37,050 nt of DNA from positions 1 through 37,050 of the forward strand of contig ASZJ01000108.1 in NCBI GenBank assembly GCA_000416275.1, given 5' to 3'. Positions 1 to 8,594 of this stretch are shown here, in pieces (position 1 is the stretch's first letter; each line of letters opens with the position of its first letter). A model generated the notes under the pieces. The model was not told where the DNA came from, searched no databases, and saw only the letters and a program-made list of their open reading frames with translations. Origin of the DNA: Osedax symbiont Rs1 (GTDB lineage: Bacteria > Pseudomonadota > Gammaproteobacteria > Pseudomonadales > Balneatricaceae). The translations under genes and the position numbers were made by a program.

Positions 1-65
1 CATCAACTTGTTTTATATCATATGCTTAGTGTTGCTTTTTGGTTTTATTTGAATCCCGAAACTTG

Positions 66-196
66 AGTGATAACTGCGCTCGGTAATACGGTGTTAAAAA
101 CCGGACTCAATATTCTTATTTACTACCAGTAAACTCCGCTATCTCGCCGGTTGTTTCCTTGTATTGCCTTCGCTCGCAACGTTAAGCAGAGGTCTC
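66..196. repeat. Repeat family A, copy 1 (left end lost)
   Basis: This stretch aligns along its length with the complete copy at 22027-22229. Shared blocks include GATAACTGCGCTCGG, GTTAAAAACCGG, CTCCGCTATCTCGCCGG and CTTCGCTCGCAACGTTA, and it ends in GCAGAGGTCTC. The matching left terminus (GAGAC..TCTGCATAAC) is absent, so the copy is truncated, and it lacks the central block with the duplicated AGGGGCACACTG. No open frame or transposase is visible, which fits a non-autonomous element. Confidence 0.7.
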
Positions 197-200
197 TTAA

Positions 201-331
201 CAGCACTGCATAGCGCAAGCTCTTGATTCAACAGCAGTTAGAATAGTTTCCATTGAGCCGACGGATGCAGCTAAGGTTTGTCAAATCCACTGTAGAACCA
301 ATGTATTCACTTTAAAGTCACGGATTCAGGT
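201..331. repeat. Repeat family B, copy 1 (interrupted)
   Basis: The left part (CATAGCGCAAGCTCTTGATTC) matches the copy at 8488-8560. The right end (ATTCACTTTAAAGTCACGGATTCAGG) matches the one at 2784-2809. About 60 bp of unrelated sequence separates the halves. It begins four bases after the end of the family A copy and runs almost to the stop codon of the chemoreceptor gene. Confidence 0.55.
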
Positions 332-336
332 AATAG

Positions 337-2178
337 TTAAACCCCTTGATACATATCTACGGTTTGATGTAAATTGTCAGCCTGAGCTGAAAGATTTTCA
401 CTCATTAGGGCGTTTTGTTGAGAGGATTGAGAAGTCCGATCAGATATTGTGCGTATTGAAGTGACGTGCTTATTCACTTCAATAGCCACCGTGCTTTGCT
501 CTTCTACCGCAGCGGCAATCGAATTGGTCATATCGGTGATAGCTTTGGTGTGACTAGTTATTTTGTCTAGCATTATCCCAGCAGTACTTGCCTTTTTAGC
601 ACTATCATTACCTTGTACTAAACAATTGCTGATCAGGCCTACCATGTGCTGAGTTCTTTTTTGTAACTTATCAACTATTGCCTCTATTTCCGTGGTCGAC
701 TCTTGAGTGCGACTAGCTAAGGTTCTTACCTCATCAGCGACTACTGCAAAGCCTCTACCTTGCTCTCCTGCCCGAGCTGCTTCTATTGCGGCATTCAATG
801 CAAGCAAGTTCGTTTGGTTGGCAATACTTCTGATAACATCCAATACAGACCCAATGTTTTCACTGTCTTCCACTAGAATGGCGGCTTGTTTTTCAGACTG
901 TTCTAAATTTTTTGCCAATAACTGTATTTGGACTATAGTCTCTTGTACCCCTGATTGTCCCTCTATAGCACTTTTATTAGTTTCATCTGCTCGGATCGCG
1001 GTGTCTGTGGTGCTAGAGGAAATTTCATCAATAGTAAGTGACATCTCAGACATAGAAGTAGCCACCAAATCGGTTTTATGTAGTTGCTTTTTCATGTCTT
1101 GATTGCTGTCAGTAATATTAGATAACAATGAAGAAGTAGTACTGTTTAAAGTATTTACCGATAAGTTAACTTGTGAAATTATTTTAGAAAAATTTTCTAA
1201 AAGAAGATTGAACTCTCTGGACATTTGGCTGATTTCATCTTTCCCGTTTTCATCCGCCCGAAGCGACAGTGAGTTTTCGCTACTAATGGTATGCATTAAA
1301 TCCGCTAACGATTTGATAGGGTGGATAATGCTTCGACCTAATATTAATGAAGAAACAACGACAACGGCTAAAATAATGAAGAATATTAAGTGAAAAACTA
1401 TTGATGTATTCTGAGTGCTCTCTGCTAACTGTTGTTTGCTATCATGGGTCACTTTATTTAGGATAGCTTGTGTTTTTTGAACAGCACTTCTCATTTTTCC
1501 TCTTAAACCATGCTCAGAAGATAGGCCTAGAATTACATGAGCATCCGTTAAGCTAATAAATTTATTACGATATACTTTAAGTGTGTTTAATAGATTTTTA
1601 TCATCCGTTAGCTGCGCTGATAAAGATTGGTATATATTGTCAAATCTCTTCACGTATTTTGTGTCCAATCTCAGCATGAAGTCTTTTTCAGCACGTCTTA
1701 ATTGCAACAGGCTTACTAGCTGAGCATCAGAGTGGCCTTGAAGAGCTTGTTCAAGGGTATGTGAGGCGGCTCTTAATTTTCCGTATAAGCCGGACTTACG
1801 GTCTAATCCAATAATTTGCTGCTCTTCTACCAACTTTGTGAATTGATCTCTGTAAACAGTTAATTCCTGCTTGAGTTGCTCTAAATTTTCTATGGATATA
1901 TTGTATCCATTAAATATGGTTTCAAGTTCTTGAATCCGTGTTAAAACATTCGTAAAATTCACTTCATGTCTTTGCACATGCTTGAGATTTTTTTTCGCTA
2001 TGAAATCTTTTTCATCACGTCTTAGTTCTAAGATACCGATTTCAATATCAGAACTAAATTCAACACCTTTGGATAAGCCGCTAATTGTATTAGTCGTATA
2101 GTCTCTAAGTATCAATAAGATAAGCATACTGATAATAAGTAATCCGGTGCTCAATATTAGCTTGTTTTTAATCGTCAT
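337..2178 (-). CDS. Methyl-accepting chemotaxis protein with HBM-type sensor domain
   Basis: Membrane chemoreceptor that signals to CheA/CheW. A first membrane helix lies at residues 7-24, an all-helical periplasmic domain at about 25-258, a second helix at about 262-281, HAMP at about 282-336, then the cytoplasmic signalling coiled coil. The hairpin tip (about 450-492) carries the conserved [19 protein letters not shown] block. The periplasmic part contains two similar modules: LRRDEKDFI at 52-60 and LRRAEKDFM at 160-168, each followed by a second shared segment ([20 protein letters not shown]). That bimodular pattern is typical of the helical bimodular (HBM) domain of Pseudomonas McpS, which binds organic acids; the ligand here is unknown. 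There is no C-terminal NWETF-like CheR/CheB tether. AGGAG sits just upstream of the ATG. No other chemotaxis gene is nearby, so it is probably an orphan receptor. Confidence 0.93.
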   Translation of the reverse strand: MTIKNKLILSTGLLIISMLILLILRDYTTNTISGLSKGVEFSSDIEIGILELRRDEKDFIAKKNLKHVQRHEVNFTNVLTRIQELETIFNGYNISIENLEQLKQELTVYRDQFTKLVEEQQIIGLDRKSGLYGKLRAASHTLEQALQGHSDAQLVSLLQLRRAEKDFMLRLDTKYVKRFDNIYQSLSAQLTDDKNLLNTLKVYRNKFISLTDAHVILGLSSEHGLRGKMRSAVQKTQAILNKVTHDSKQQLAESTQNTSIVFHLIFFIILAVVVVSSLILGRSIIHPIKSLADLMHTISSENSLSLRADENGKDEISQMSREFNLLLENFSKIISQVNLSVNTLNSTTSSLLSNITDSNQDMKKQLHKTDLVATSMSEMSLTIDEISSSTTDTAIRADETNKSAIEGQSGVQETIVQIQLLAKNLEQSEKQAAILVEDSENIGSVLDVIRSIANQTNLLALNAAIEAARAGEQGRGFAVVADEVRTLASRTQESTTEIEAIVDKLQKRTQHMVGLISNCLVQGNDSAKKASTAGIMLDKITSHTKAITDMTNSIAAAVEEQSTVAIEVNKHVTSIRTISDRTSQSSQQNALMSENLSAQADNLHQTVDMYQGV

Positions 2179-2846
2179 TGTTTTTCTCCTGAAAAATACC
2201 CTTTATAACAAGGTAAACGCATGAAGGCTCATTGATCAACTCAGGCTATTATTACGATCATAAAATGATTATGTTTTTACTTGAACGTATCCAAAATTGA
2301 TAGTTGACACTTTTTTTTGGCTAAACTTTGTACGAAAACCGTATCAGCTTTAACCAGACTGCGATTAACTGTCTGTATAAAAAGCGTTCATTTGTTTACT
2401 CTTGATGACCTATCTATCACTGATATTAATTTAATATAAATATGAGTGATTAATTGTGTCCCATTTTCAGACATAATAATTCATCTATATTGTATTATTT
2501 AATCAATATTCTCATTATATATTAACACATGAAGATTACTCTAAAATTTTAGTAAATAATTGATTTTGTTTGATTATTCTTGTTGTTGATGGCATTCTTT
2601 GTTTTGCTGAGCGGGGTCAGTAGGCATTAAATTGACGAATTATCTTTAGTGAATGGATTAGCTTTTTTGATGTAATCCAAGACGGTAGGCCAAGGAAAAT
2701 AGTGCGTCTAGTGTAAGCGAGCTTAAATCAGCCTATCATCAAAGGCTAATCATTCTTGGACACTCCTCCTAATCATTTATCTGCATTCACTTTGAAGTCA
2801 CGGATTCAGATATATCTCTTCTAAATATAACCAAAAAGGTCCTATC
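2179..2846. other. Divergent AT-rich intergenic region
   Basis: This 668-bp gap lies between the divergent chemoreceptor and EutB-like genes. It is AT-rich with many in-frame stops, and I see no convincing gene. A family B repeat fragment lies at 2784-2809, shortly before the EutB-like start. Promoters for both genes must lie here, but none stands out clearly. Confidence 0.6.
2784..2809. repeat. Repeat family B, end fragment
   Basis: ATTCACTTTGAAGTCACGGATTCAG matches the right terminus of family B (compare 305-329 and the reverse complement of 16462-16487). The rest of the element is not recognisable to the left. It lies about 40 bp upstream of the EutB-like start codon. Confidence 0.5.
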
Positions 2847-3848
2847 GTGCTAATTGAGCAAATTAATTTACAGTTTATTCAGCAGGCGGCAAAAACAATC
2901 GCTAATATTGCCTGTCGCACCCCACTTAGAAAGTCTATTGGTCTATCCAAGCTATGTAATAAAAATATCTATCTGAAGATGGAAACGATGCAGCATACCG
3001 GAGCTTTTAAGCTTAGGGGGGCTGCAAATAGGATGTTGAATCTCTCTGAACGCCAAAAAATCGCGGGAGTCATCACCACCTCCAGTGGCAATCATGGTCG
3101 AGCTGTTGCATATGTGGCTAATGTTTTAGGAATTAAAGCGACTATTTATATGAGCAAGTTAGTCCCCGCTAATAAAGTGGCGGGCATTCAACAGCTAGGT
3201 GCCGAGGTGGTTATTTATGGGGATGATCAAGACATAGCGACACAGAGGGCGATTGATGTTGCGAAACAGCAGAATATGACCTTTATCTCGGCGTTTGATG
3301 ATCCTTATGTCATTGCCGGACAGGGCTGCATCGCGCTAGAAATACTTGAAGAGCGCCCTGAAATTGATACCATTATTACCCAGCTGAGTGGGGGTGGCTT
3401 AGCGAGCGGTATCGCCGTCGCCGCCAAAGCGGTAAAACCTGAGATTAAAATCATTGGTGTGTCACTGGTGGCAGGCGCTGCAATGTATGAAAGCATTAAA
3501 GCCGGTAAAATAGTTGATGTGACGGAGCTGCCCAGTGTTGCCGATGCTCTTCCCGGCGCTATACCTAGGGATAATAAATATACATTTGATATTTGTCGGC
3601 GCCTGCTAGACGAAATTGTACAAGTCTCGGAAGCGCAAATCATTGCCGCCATGCAGTATAGTTTTACACGGGAAAAATTAGTCCTAGAGGGCGGTGGAGC
3701 GGCGACAATTGCCGCGGTTTTACAGCAGCTTGCGCCGACAGAGAGTGATGCTAACACTGCACCGATCGAGTTTGGGGAAAACGTGGCATTGATTTGCAGT
3801 GGCGACAATATCGACACTGACCAATTCCTTGAGTATTTACAACAGTAG
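2847..3848 (+). CDS. EutB-type PLP-dependent threonine/3-hydroxyamino-acid ammonia-lyase
   Basis: Fold-type II PLP enzyme of the serine/threonine dehydratase family, 333 residues, catalytic domain only with no regulatory ACT domain. The PLP lysine is K55 in TGAFKLRGA. The substrate loop SSGNHG is at 79-84, the phosphate-binding glycine loop SGGGLASG at 181-188 and CSGDN near the C-terminus. Features such as LVPANKV, the DDQD segment and GAAMYES resemble EutB of hydroxyectoine utilisation and the related 3-hydroxyaspartate dehydratases more than biosynthetic IlvA. The substrate could be threonine, serine, 3-hydroxyaspartate or a hydroxyectoine-derived amino acid; sequence alone does not decide. 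It converges on thrC-thrB, and the EutC-like partner lies 2.7 kb away. None of the other ectoine-degradation genes (doeA/eutD, doeB/eutE) is present. Confidence 0.85.
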   Translation: MLIEQINLQFIQQAAKTIANIACRTPLRKSIGLSKLCNKNIYLKMETMQHTGAFKLRGAANRMLNLSERQKIAGVITTSSGNHGRAVAYVANVLGIKATIYMSKLVPANKVAGIQQLGAEVVIYGDDQDIATQRAIDVAKQQNMTFISAFDDPYVIAGQGCIALEILEERPEIDTIITQLSGGGLASGIAVAAKAVKPEIKIIGVSLVAGAAMYESIKAGKIVDVTELPSVADALPGAIPRDNKYTFDICRRLLDEIVQVSEAQIIAAMQYSFTREKLVLEGGGAATIAAVLQQLAPTESDANTAPIEFGENVALICSGDNIDTDQFLEYLQQ

Positions 3849-3927
3849 TGAGCATCAATCACCGTTACGAAAGTTAATCGAATGCAGGTTGTATTCAGCA
3901 AGCCTGCCCGATTTCAAATGGCAGTAT

Positions 3928-4875
3928 TTAAGGCGAAAAAATCTCGGTGACAAACTGATCTTTAGCGATAGCTAGTACTTGCTCGGCAATATTTTTCATT
4001 GCCAAATAATGCTCAAACATACTTGGCTCTGGATTTATGTGCTGATAATTTTGGTGTCGCCAAAAAGCGGTGGCAGTTGCTCCATAGACAGTAAAAGCTT
4101 GCAGGGCGCTTCTTTCAAGGTCATTCAAGATAACGTTTTGTTGATAACCTCGTATCAGACTCCGCGCCTTAGTGAGCGATAACTGACCATTGTCACAGCA
4201 GGTGCCGACTATCATCATGCCGATATCAAAGACTCGATAGTAAAAACAAGCCTCTTCAAAGTCCATAATGATCGCACTTTGTTTATCTTGACTGACGATA
4301 ATATTGTCAGTAAAAATATCACTGTGGATGATACTTTTGGGTAAGTCTTGGCTAATATAGCTTTGGATATACTGGCTGGTGTTGACTAGCCAGGCATAAA
4401 AGTTAGAGTTGGCGGCGTATGCTCGTACTTGCGAAAAGTTAGAGTAATTATAGCTGACATTTTTCGGTAGGTAATCCGGTGCTTTTAAGCTGTGCAGGGT
4501 GGCAAGTTGCGCCCCTAGGGAAAACAATAACGGCGCATCGATGGCGTTTAAAATTGAACCCTCAATAAAATTTTTCAAGATCACAGCCTTACCGTTATAG
4601 AGACTGATATCTTGCCCAGCTAAGTTTTTCACTAAAGTAGAAGTATGGAACTGTTGCGCTGCTAAATAGTTTAATAGAGCGGCCAGTTGCCGACTTTTTT
4701 GCAGTGATTTTTGCTCGCAAATAGTCAGTACATACTTACTGTCAAGGCTGTTAATTAGATAGTTACTATTTTCCGATCCGCCACTTAACAGTGTATAAGA
4801 ATTCAGCTCAGTAATCCCATAAGGCGCGAGAATACTGAGTATTTGAGGGCTGCTTAACTGTGAGTGAGCTGTCAT
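3928..4875 (-). CDS. thrB: Homoserine kinase type II (ThrB, APH fold)
   Basis: Aminoglycoside-phosphotransferase-fold kinase of 315 residues, the length usual for type II homoserine kinases, which make O-phosphohomoserine from homoserine and ATP. The N-lobe loop GGSENSNY is at 32-39, the catalytic loop HSDIFTDN at 184-191 and the metal-binding DFE at 205-207. Its ATG overlaps the stop of the upstream threonine synthase gene by four bases (ATGA), so the two are translationally coupled. That pairing is the best argument for homoserine as substrate, because APH-fold kinases act on many small hydroxyl compounds such as hydroxylysine and choline. It converges with the EutB-like gene, separated by 79 bp. 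Confidence 0.8.
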   Translation of the reverse strand: MTAHSQLSSPQILSILAPYGITELNSYTLLSGGSENSNYLINSLDSKYVLTICEQKSLQKSRQLAALLNYLAAQQFHTSTLVKNLAGQDISLYNGKAVILKNFIEGSILNAIDAPLLFSLGAQLATLHSLKAPDYLPKNVSYNYSNFSQVRAYAANSNFYAWLVNTSQYIQSYISQDLPKSIIHSDIFTDNIIVSQDKQSAIIMDFEEACFYYRVFDIGMMIVGTCCDNGQLSLTKARSLIRGYQQNVILNDLERSALQAFTVYGATATAFWRHQNYQHINPEPSMFEHYLAMKNIAEQVLAIAKDQFVTEIFSP

Positions 4876-6335
4876 TTAGTTACATTTAACTCCCAGTTTT
4901 CTAACATTGCATGCATAAGTGCGCCCTGTAAATTTTTATACTCGCATAAGTATACTTTTTGACAGTGGACTTTGGCGGTTTCTATGCTGTGATGAATAGC
5001 GGCCTCTGGCAGCTGCTGAGATTTTAGTGCCCGGCGAATGATCTCGGGAAACTTGGCTGGATGGGCGGTGGCTAGGCAAATCAGCTTCTCTGCACTAGCT
5101 TGCCTTGACTGCGTGATGGCAAGTGCGTCACTTGCCTGTAGAGCTACCGCACTATGAGGATCTAGTAAGTAGCCCTCACGGTGATAAATGTCGTTGATAA
5201 CACTCAAGGTCTGCTGATCGGAGGCGCTGTAAGCTTGGAATCCCGCTTGATAACGGCGCACAGTCTCGCTGTCAAATTGAACTTTACCGGTCGCTTGAAA
5301 CTGCTCCATCCAAGATTTTATTTTGTGGCTATCACCATCTACTTTGAAATATAAATAGCGCCAAAAATTAATCGGTAGCAAAATATCAATGGCAGATGAA
5401 ACAGTGTTTGCCAGCGGAGCTTTGCTGAATACGCCCCGTTGAAAAATTCTATTTAGACAGGCATTTTTGTTATTGGCGGCGATCAAGTTATTGATCGGCA
5501 ACCCCATTTCTCTGGCTATTGCGCCCGCACATAAATTGCCAAATCCACCAGAGGGAACTGAGAAACTCACTTTTTCGTCTACATTATCCGTCACTTGTAA
5601 ATAGCCAAAGAAATAATGCACAGTTTGCATCATGATTCGGCCCCAGTTAATAGAATTGACGCTGGAGAGATTGAGCTTTTCTTTAAACTCTGTATCAGCA
5701 TAGAGTTTGCTGATCACTGCATCTAAATCATCACCGCCATCCACACAGTTACTCACGGCAACCGGGTGTATATTGGCGTGTTGTAAGTGTGTCATTTGCT
5801 GTTCTTGCTCAGCAGTGATCATCTCTTTAGGATACAGAACCCAGGTGTCTAAATTAGATTTTCCCGCGCTGAAATAGGCAGCTGCAGGGCCGGTATCACC
5901 TGTAGTGGCTACAATCAATGTCAGTCTTTGGGATTTTCTGACTAAAAAGAAGTTCACCAGGTTAACTAAAAAAGCCAGTCCCACATCTTTAAAGGATAGC
6001 GTAGGGCCATGGAATAATTCCATGATATAAGTGTCTTCTCTGCTCTGTAGTTTATGCAGTGGAATAATACTTTTTTTGGTAAAAGGGGCATATGCGGTAC
6101 TTAAAATTTGCCGTAGTTCAGCGGCGGAGACTATTGATCGATCCATAAATAAGGACAGTATCTCAAAGGCCAGATCGACATAACTTAAGTTTTTCCACTG
6201 CTGTAGCTGCTGTTTTGATATTTTTGGCAGCGTCTCTGGCACGTAGAGGCCGCCGTCCACGGCAAAACCATCTAGAATAGCCGTTTCAAAATCGACTGCT
6301 GTGCCACCGCCTTTGATACTGACGTACTTTTTCAT
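4872..6335 (-). CDS. thrC: Threonine synthase
   Basis: PLP-dependent fold-type II enzyme of 487 residues that converts O-phosphohomoserine to threonine and phosphate. The N-terminal segment (SIKGGGTAVDFETAILDGFAVDGGLYVP) is the typical ThrC entry. The PLP lysine K116 is in FHGPTLSFKDV, and the phosphate-binding TTGDTGPAA is at 144-152. The length matches the long bacterial/fungal threonine synthases. Members of the same family (THNSL2-like) can instead eliminate phosphate from phosphothreonine, so strict specificity is inferred. AAGGAG precedes the ATG, and a 47-bp palindromic repeat ends right at that ribosome binding site, inside the probable leader. It is first in a two-gene unit with thrB. 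Confidence 0.88.
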   Translation of the reverse strand: MKKYVSIKGGGTAVDFETAILDGFAVDGGLYVPETLPKISKQQLQQWKNLSYVDLAFEILSLFMDRSIVSAAELRQILSTAYAPFTKKSIIPLHKLQSREDTYIMELFHGPTLSFKDVGLAFLVNLVNFFLVRKSQRLTLIVATTGDTGPAAAYFSAGKSNLDTWVLYPKEMITAEQEQQMTHLQHANIHPVAVSNCVDGGDDLDAVISKLYADTEFKEKLNLSSVNSINWGRIMMQTVHYFFGYLQVTDNVDEKVSFSVPSGGFGNLCAGAIAREMGLPINNLIAANNKNACLNRIFQRGVFSKAPLANTVSSAIDILLPINFWRYLYFKVDGDSHKIKSWMEQFQATGKVQFDSETVRRYQAGFQAYSASDQQTLSVINDIYHREGYLLDPHSAVALQASDALAITQSRQASAEKLICLATAHPAKFPEIIRRALKSQQLPEAAIHHSIETAKVHCQKVYLCEYKNLQGALMHAMLENWELNVTK

Positions 6336-6347
6336 ATCATGCTCCTT

Positions 6348-6394
6348 GAGACCTCTGCATAACTACTGCGCTCGCAACGTAATGCAGGGGTCTG
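6348..6394. repeat. Repeat family A, 47-bp short form, in the thrC leader
   Basis: It begins GAGACCTCTGCATAAC, has a centre TACTGCGCTCGCAAC, and ends GTAATGCAGGGGTCTG. The length and layout (16 + 15 + 16) equal those of the copy at 35164-35210, with the asymmetric centre in the opposite orientation. The right arm carries several mismatches, so the stem is imperfect. Its left end overlaps the thrC ribosome binding site, so it is probably transcribed as part of the thrC leader. Confidence 0.75.
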
Positions 6395-6537
6395 ACCTTA
6401 TTATTTTAAATACCGGAATTAGTGACTGCAAAGTGGATGCCGAGCGTCGAATGTTGGTTTTACAAGAGCGTTGAAAAATCTTAGCTGCTCTCTTAGCCAT
6501 GCTCTTAGGGAGCCTCTGAATAAGTCACACATGGAGG

Positions 6538-7491
6538 TCACTGATTTAGGATAGAGTTAACATACACGGCTTTGGCAATCATCATATCTTGCACTGCGAC
6601 TCCGGTTAAATCGACCAGCGTGATTTGCTGATCATTCAAGCGCTGTAATTTAGGGTCCTGTATTGCAGTGCCTAGTTCAATGACTGCTGAGAGTGTTATT
6701 TCTCCGGCACTTACCGCTTGAAAAACTTCGCCTCTACTACGACTCTGAGAGACACTGTCAACCACTACAATAGCTGCTTTTTTAAGAATGCCAGCCGCGA
6801 GCTCTTGTTTGTGCGCAGTGTCGGCACCGATGGCGGTGATATGGGTTCCAGGCTGTATATCATCGGTCTGCAAAAGTGCAGTTTCACTGGGAGTCGTAGT
6901 GACGATAAGATTTGCATGGCTAGCCACCTGACGGGGGCTGCTGGCAATATTAACCTGGAACTCGCCGGGTAACTGGGCGACGAATTTGGCGAGGTTTTCA
7001 GCGTTTCTTCCCCACACCCAGATCGTTTTACAAGGTGTGTGCCGCTGTAAATGCAATAGCTGTAAACGAGCTTGAATCCCCGTGCCGATAATGCCGATGG
7101 CCGTAACCTTTTTAGGGGCAAAGTATTTAGCCGCTAGCGCACCTGCTGCAGCGGTACGAATATCAGTGAGGTGGCCTTGATCTAACAAAACCGCTTTAGG
7201 TACGCCGGTTTTTTGATCAAATAGCAACATAAGCCCCTGACTAGAAGCAATACCTTGCTGGGGGTTTTGATAGAACCCAGAGGCGATTTTTAGCACATAA
7301 TAGTCATCGTTTTTAATGTAGCCATATTTTATGTGTACATCGCCTTTCGGCTCATCAAACAATAACTCTCCGACTGGAGGTACAATCGCATTACCATTGC
7401 TGTATTGAATAAATGCCTCTTGCATTGCATTGGTCAGATCAATATTAGCGAGACTGGCCTTTATTTGCTCGAGTTTAATAATGGTGGTCAA
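6538..7491 (-). CDS. Ornithine cyclodeaminase/mu-crystallin family protein (EutC-like)
   Basis: NAD(P)-dependent enzyme of 317 residues in the ornithine cyclodeaminase/mu-crystallin family. The dinucleotide-binding motif GIIGTGIQAR is at 133-142. The preceding substrate region includes K68 (LKIASGF) and LTDIRTAAAGALAA at 108-121. The N-terminal half (VPPVGEL, KGDVHIKYGYI, SGFYQNP, SSQGLMLLF) resembles EutC of ectoine clusters and its relative, the iminosuccinate reductase BhcD. Other family members are true cyclodeaminases or ketimine reductases. A reductase or cyclodeaminase working with the EutB-like ammonia-lyase is a reasonable inference, since such pairs occur in the hydroxyectoine and beta-hydroxyaspartate pathways. 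The stop codon lies inside a possible degraded family B end (GGTCACTGATTTAGG). The Lrp-type regulator is immediately upstream. Confidence 0.82.
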   Translation of the reverse strand: MTTIIKLEQIKASLANIDLTNAMQEAFIQYSNGNAIVPPVGELLFDEPKGDVHIKYGYIKNDDYYVLKIASGFYQNPQQGIASSQGLMLLFDQKTGVPKAVLLDQGHLTDIRTAAAGALAAKYFAPKKVTAIGIIGTGIQARLQLLHLQRHTPCKTIWVWGRNAENLAKFVAQLPGEFQVNIASSPRQVASHANLIVTTTPSETALLQTDDIQPGTHITAIGADTAHKQELAAGILKKAAIVVVDSVSQSRSRGEVFQAVSAGEITLSAVIELGTAIQDPKLQRLNDQQITLVDLTGVAVQDMMIAKAVYVNSILNQ

Positions 7492-7730
7492 AAGAGTACC
7501 TGCGCTGCGGTTATGTGTTAGGGCTTAATTATAGAGGCATGGAGGTACTCGGAGCAGCTTATAACTAAAGTAATATCGGGGTCAAAGAGTACAAAGTGAA
7601 GTATTTAATAGCTGATAATTTATAAATGGATGTGCTTATTGAATGTGTTGCAGAGAGTTTGAATGGCGAAAATCGGTCTAAAATTTACTTTTCTGGTCTT
7701 GATCACTGCTTCTCAGTCAATCTCTGCACC

Positions 7731-8171
7731 TTATTTAAAAGAAAGAGGCAGCCTTTCGGGCACCGTCTCAGATAAAATTAAAGAAGTTTCAGTTTTACAA
7801 ATATCGATTAGAGATTCGAGTAATTGATCCAGTTCAGACATGGTGGCGACAGCAATGCGAAATATAAAGGCTTTTTCCCCCGTTACATTATAGCATTCGG
7901 TAATTGCCGGGCACTGTGCGGCAAATTTTTTGAACTGATGTTCTTTTCCTGTAAATACATCGGCCTGAACAAAGCCTGAAATGGCATAGCCGATAGACTC
8001 CGCCGCAGTTTTTAGACGGTAGCCTAAAATAATCTGCTGCTCCTCCATCTTCTCGATTCGCTCTTTCACAGCAGGGGCGGAAAGATGCACCAGTTTGGAT
8101 AGTTCAGAAATGGTGATTCTGGAGTTTTCCGACAATATGCGAATGATTTTTTTATTGATGTTATCCAACAT
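7731..8171 (-). CDS. Lrp/AsnC family transcriptional regulator
   Basis: Small regulator of 146 residues, typical for the family. An N-terminal winged helix-turn-helix lies at about 2-60 (LSKLVHLSAPAVKERIEKM as recognition region). A C-terminal RAM/AsnC effector-binding domain lies at about 65-142 (GFVQADV, ECYNVTGEKAFIFRIAV). These proteins form octamers and respond to amino acids. It is in the same direction as the EutC-like gene but 239 bp upstream of it, enough for separate promoters. The neighbourhood suggests control of the adjacent amino-acid enzymes; ectoine clusters also carry an AsnC-type regulator. Target and effector are not shown by the sequence. Confidence 0.9.
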   Translation of the reverse strand: MLDNINKKIIRILSENSRITISELSKLVHLSAPAVKERIEKMEEQQIILGYRLKTAAESIGYAISGFVQADVFTGKEHQFKKFAAQCPAITECYNVTGEKAFIFRIAVATMSELDQLLESLIDICKTETSLILSETVPERLPLSFK

Positions 8172-8594
8172 TCAATCCTTTACAGAAAACTTAACCGCGG
8201 AAGCTAAGAATTTTCAAAGCCGCTTGAGGCTAATATATTACACTCACTCTCCAGTTGGAAGCTAGGGTTCCAATATTGTACTTCTAGTTAGTTAAGTGGA
8301 GCACAGTGCGCGTAGCGGCAGATTTTCTGCACTGTAGAAATTATCGCTCGCCGCGATTATCTGTAAGCTACGGCGATCAATTGTCCTAAAAGTAGTATTT
8401 AATTAAATGTCGCTTGAAAGCGTAGATATTTTTAGCTAAGTTTAAATGTTAGGGTTTCGATCTAACTGGCTTACTAATACACTGGATCAGTGACTTCACT
8501 GCACCACATAGCGCAAGCTCTTGATTCTACAGCGGTTAGCAATATGACTGCGGATTCAGGTAATAAAATAATATGCAACAGCATGGAGTAAATT
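8172..8594. other. Divergent intergenic region, lrp-like / ushA
   Basis: This 423-bp gap contains no gene that I can support. Its right third is a family B repeat (8488-8560). A loose inverted repeat occurs around 8309-8376 (CGTAGCGGCAGA against TCTGTAAGCTACG). The ushA ribosome binding site (GGAG) lies at its end. Confidence 0.5.
8488..8560. repeat. Repeat family B, copy upstream of ushA
   Basis: It runs from CAGTGACTTCACTGCACCAC through CATAGCGCAAGCTCTTGATTC to CTGCGGATTCAGG, and corresponds end to end with the reverse complement of 16462-16529. The termini CAGTGACTT and GATTCAGG preserve the family's palindromic ends. It lies 34 bp upstream of the ushA start codon, probably within the mRNA leader. 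Confidence 0.65.

Noticed and set aside
707-1393. Two plus-strand frames opposite the chemoreceptor gene
   Set aside because: They are antisense to the conserved signalling and HAMP regions of a clear MCP, with no ribosome binding site or family motif.
3305-3901. 198-codon frame antisense to the EutB-like gene
   Set aside because: It is a serine/alanine-rich shadow of a well-supported PLP enzyme in the opposite strand.
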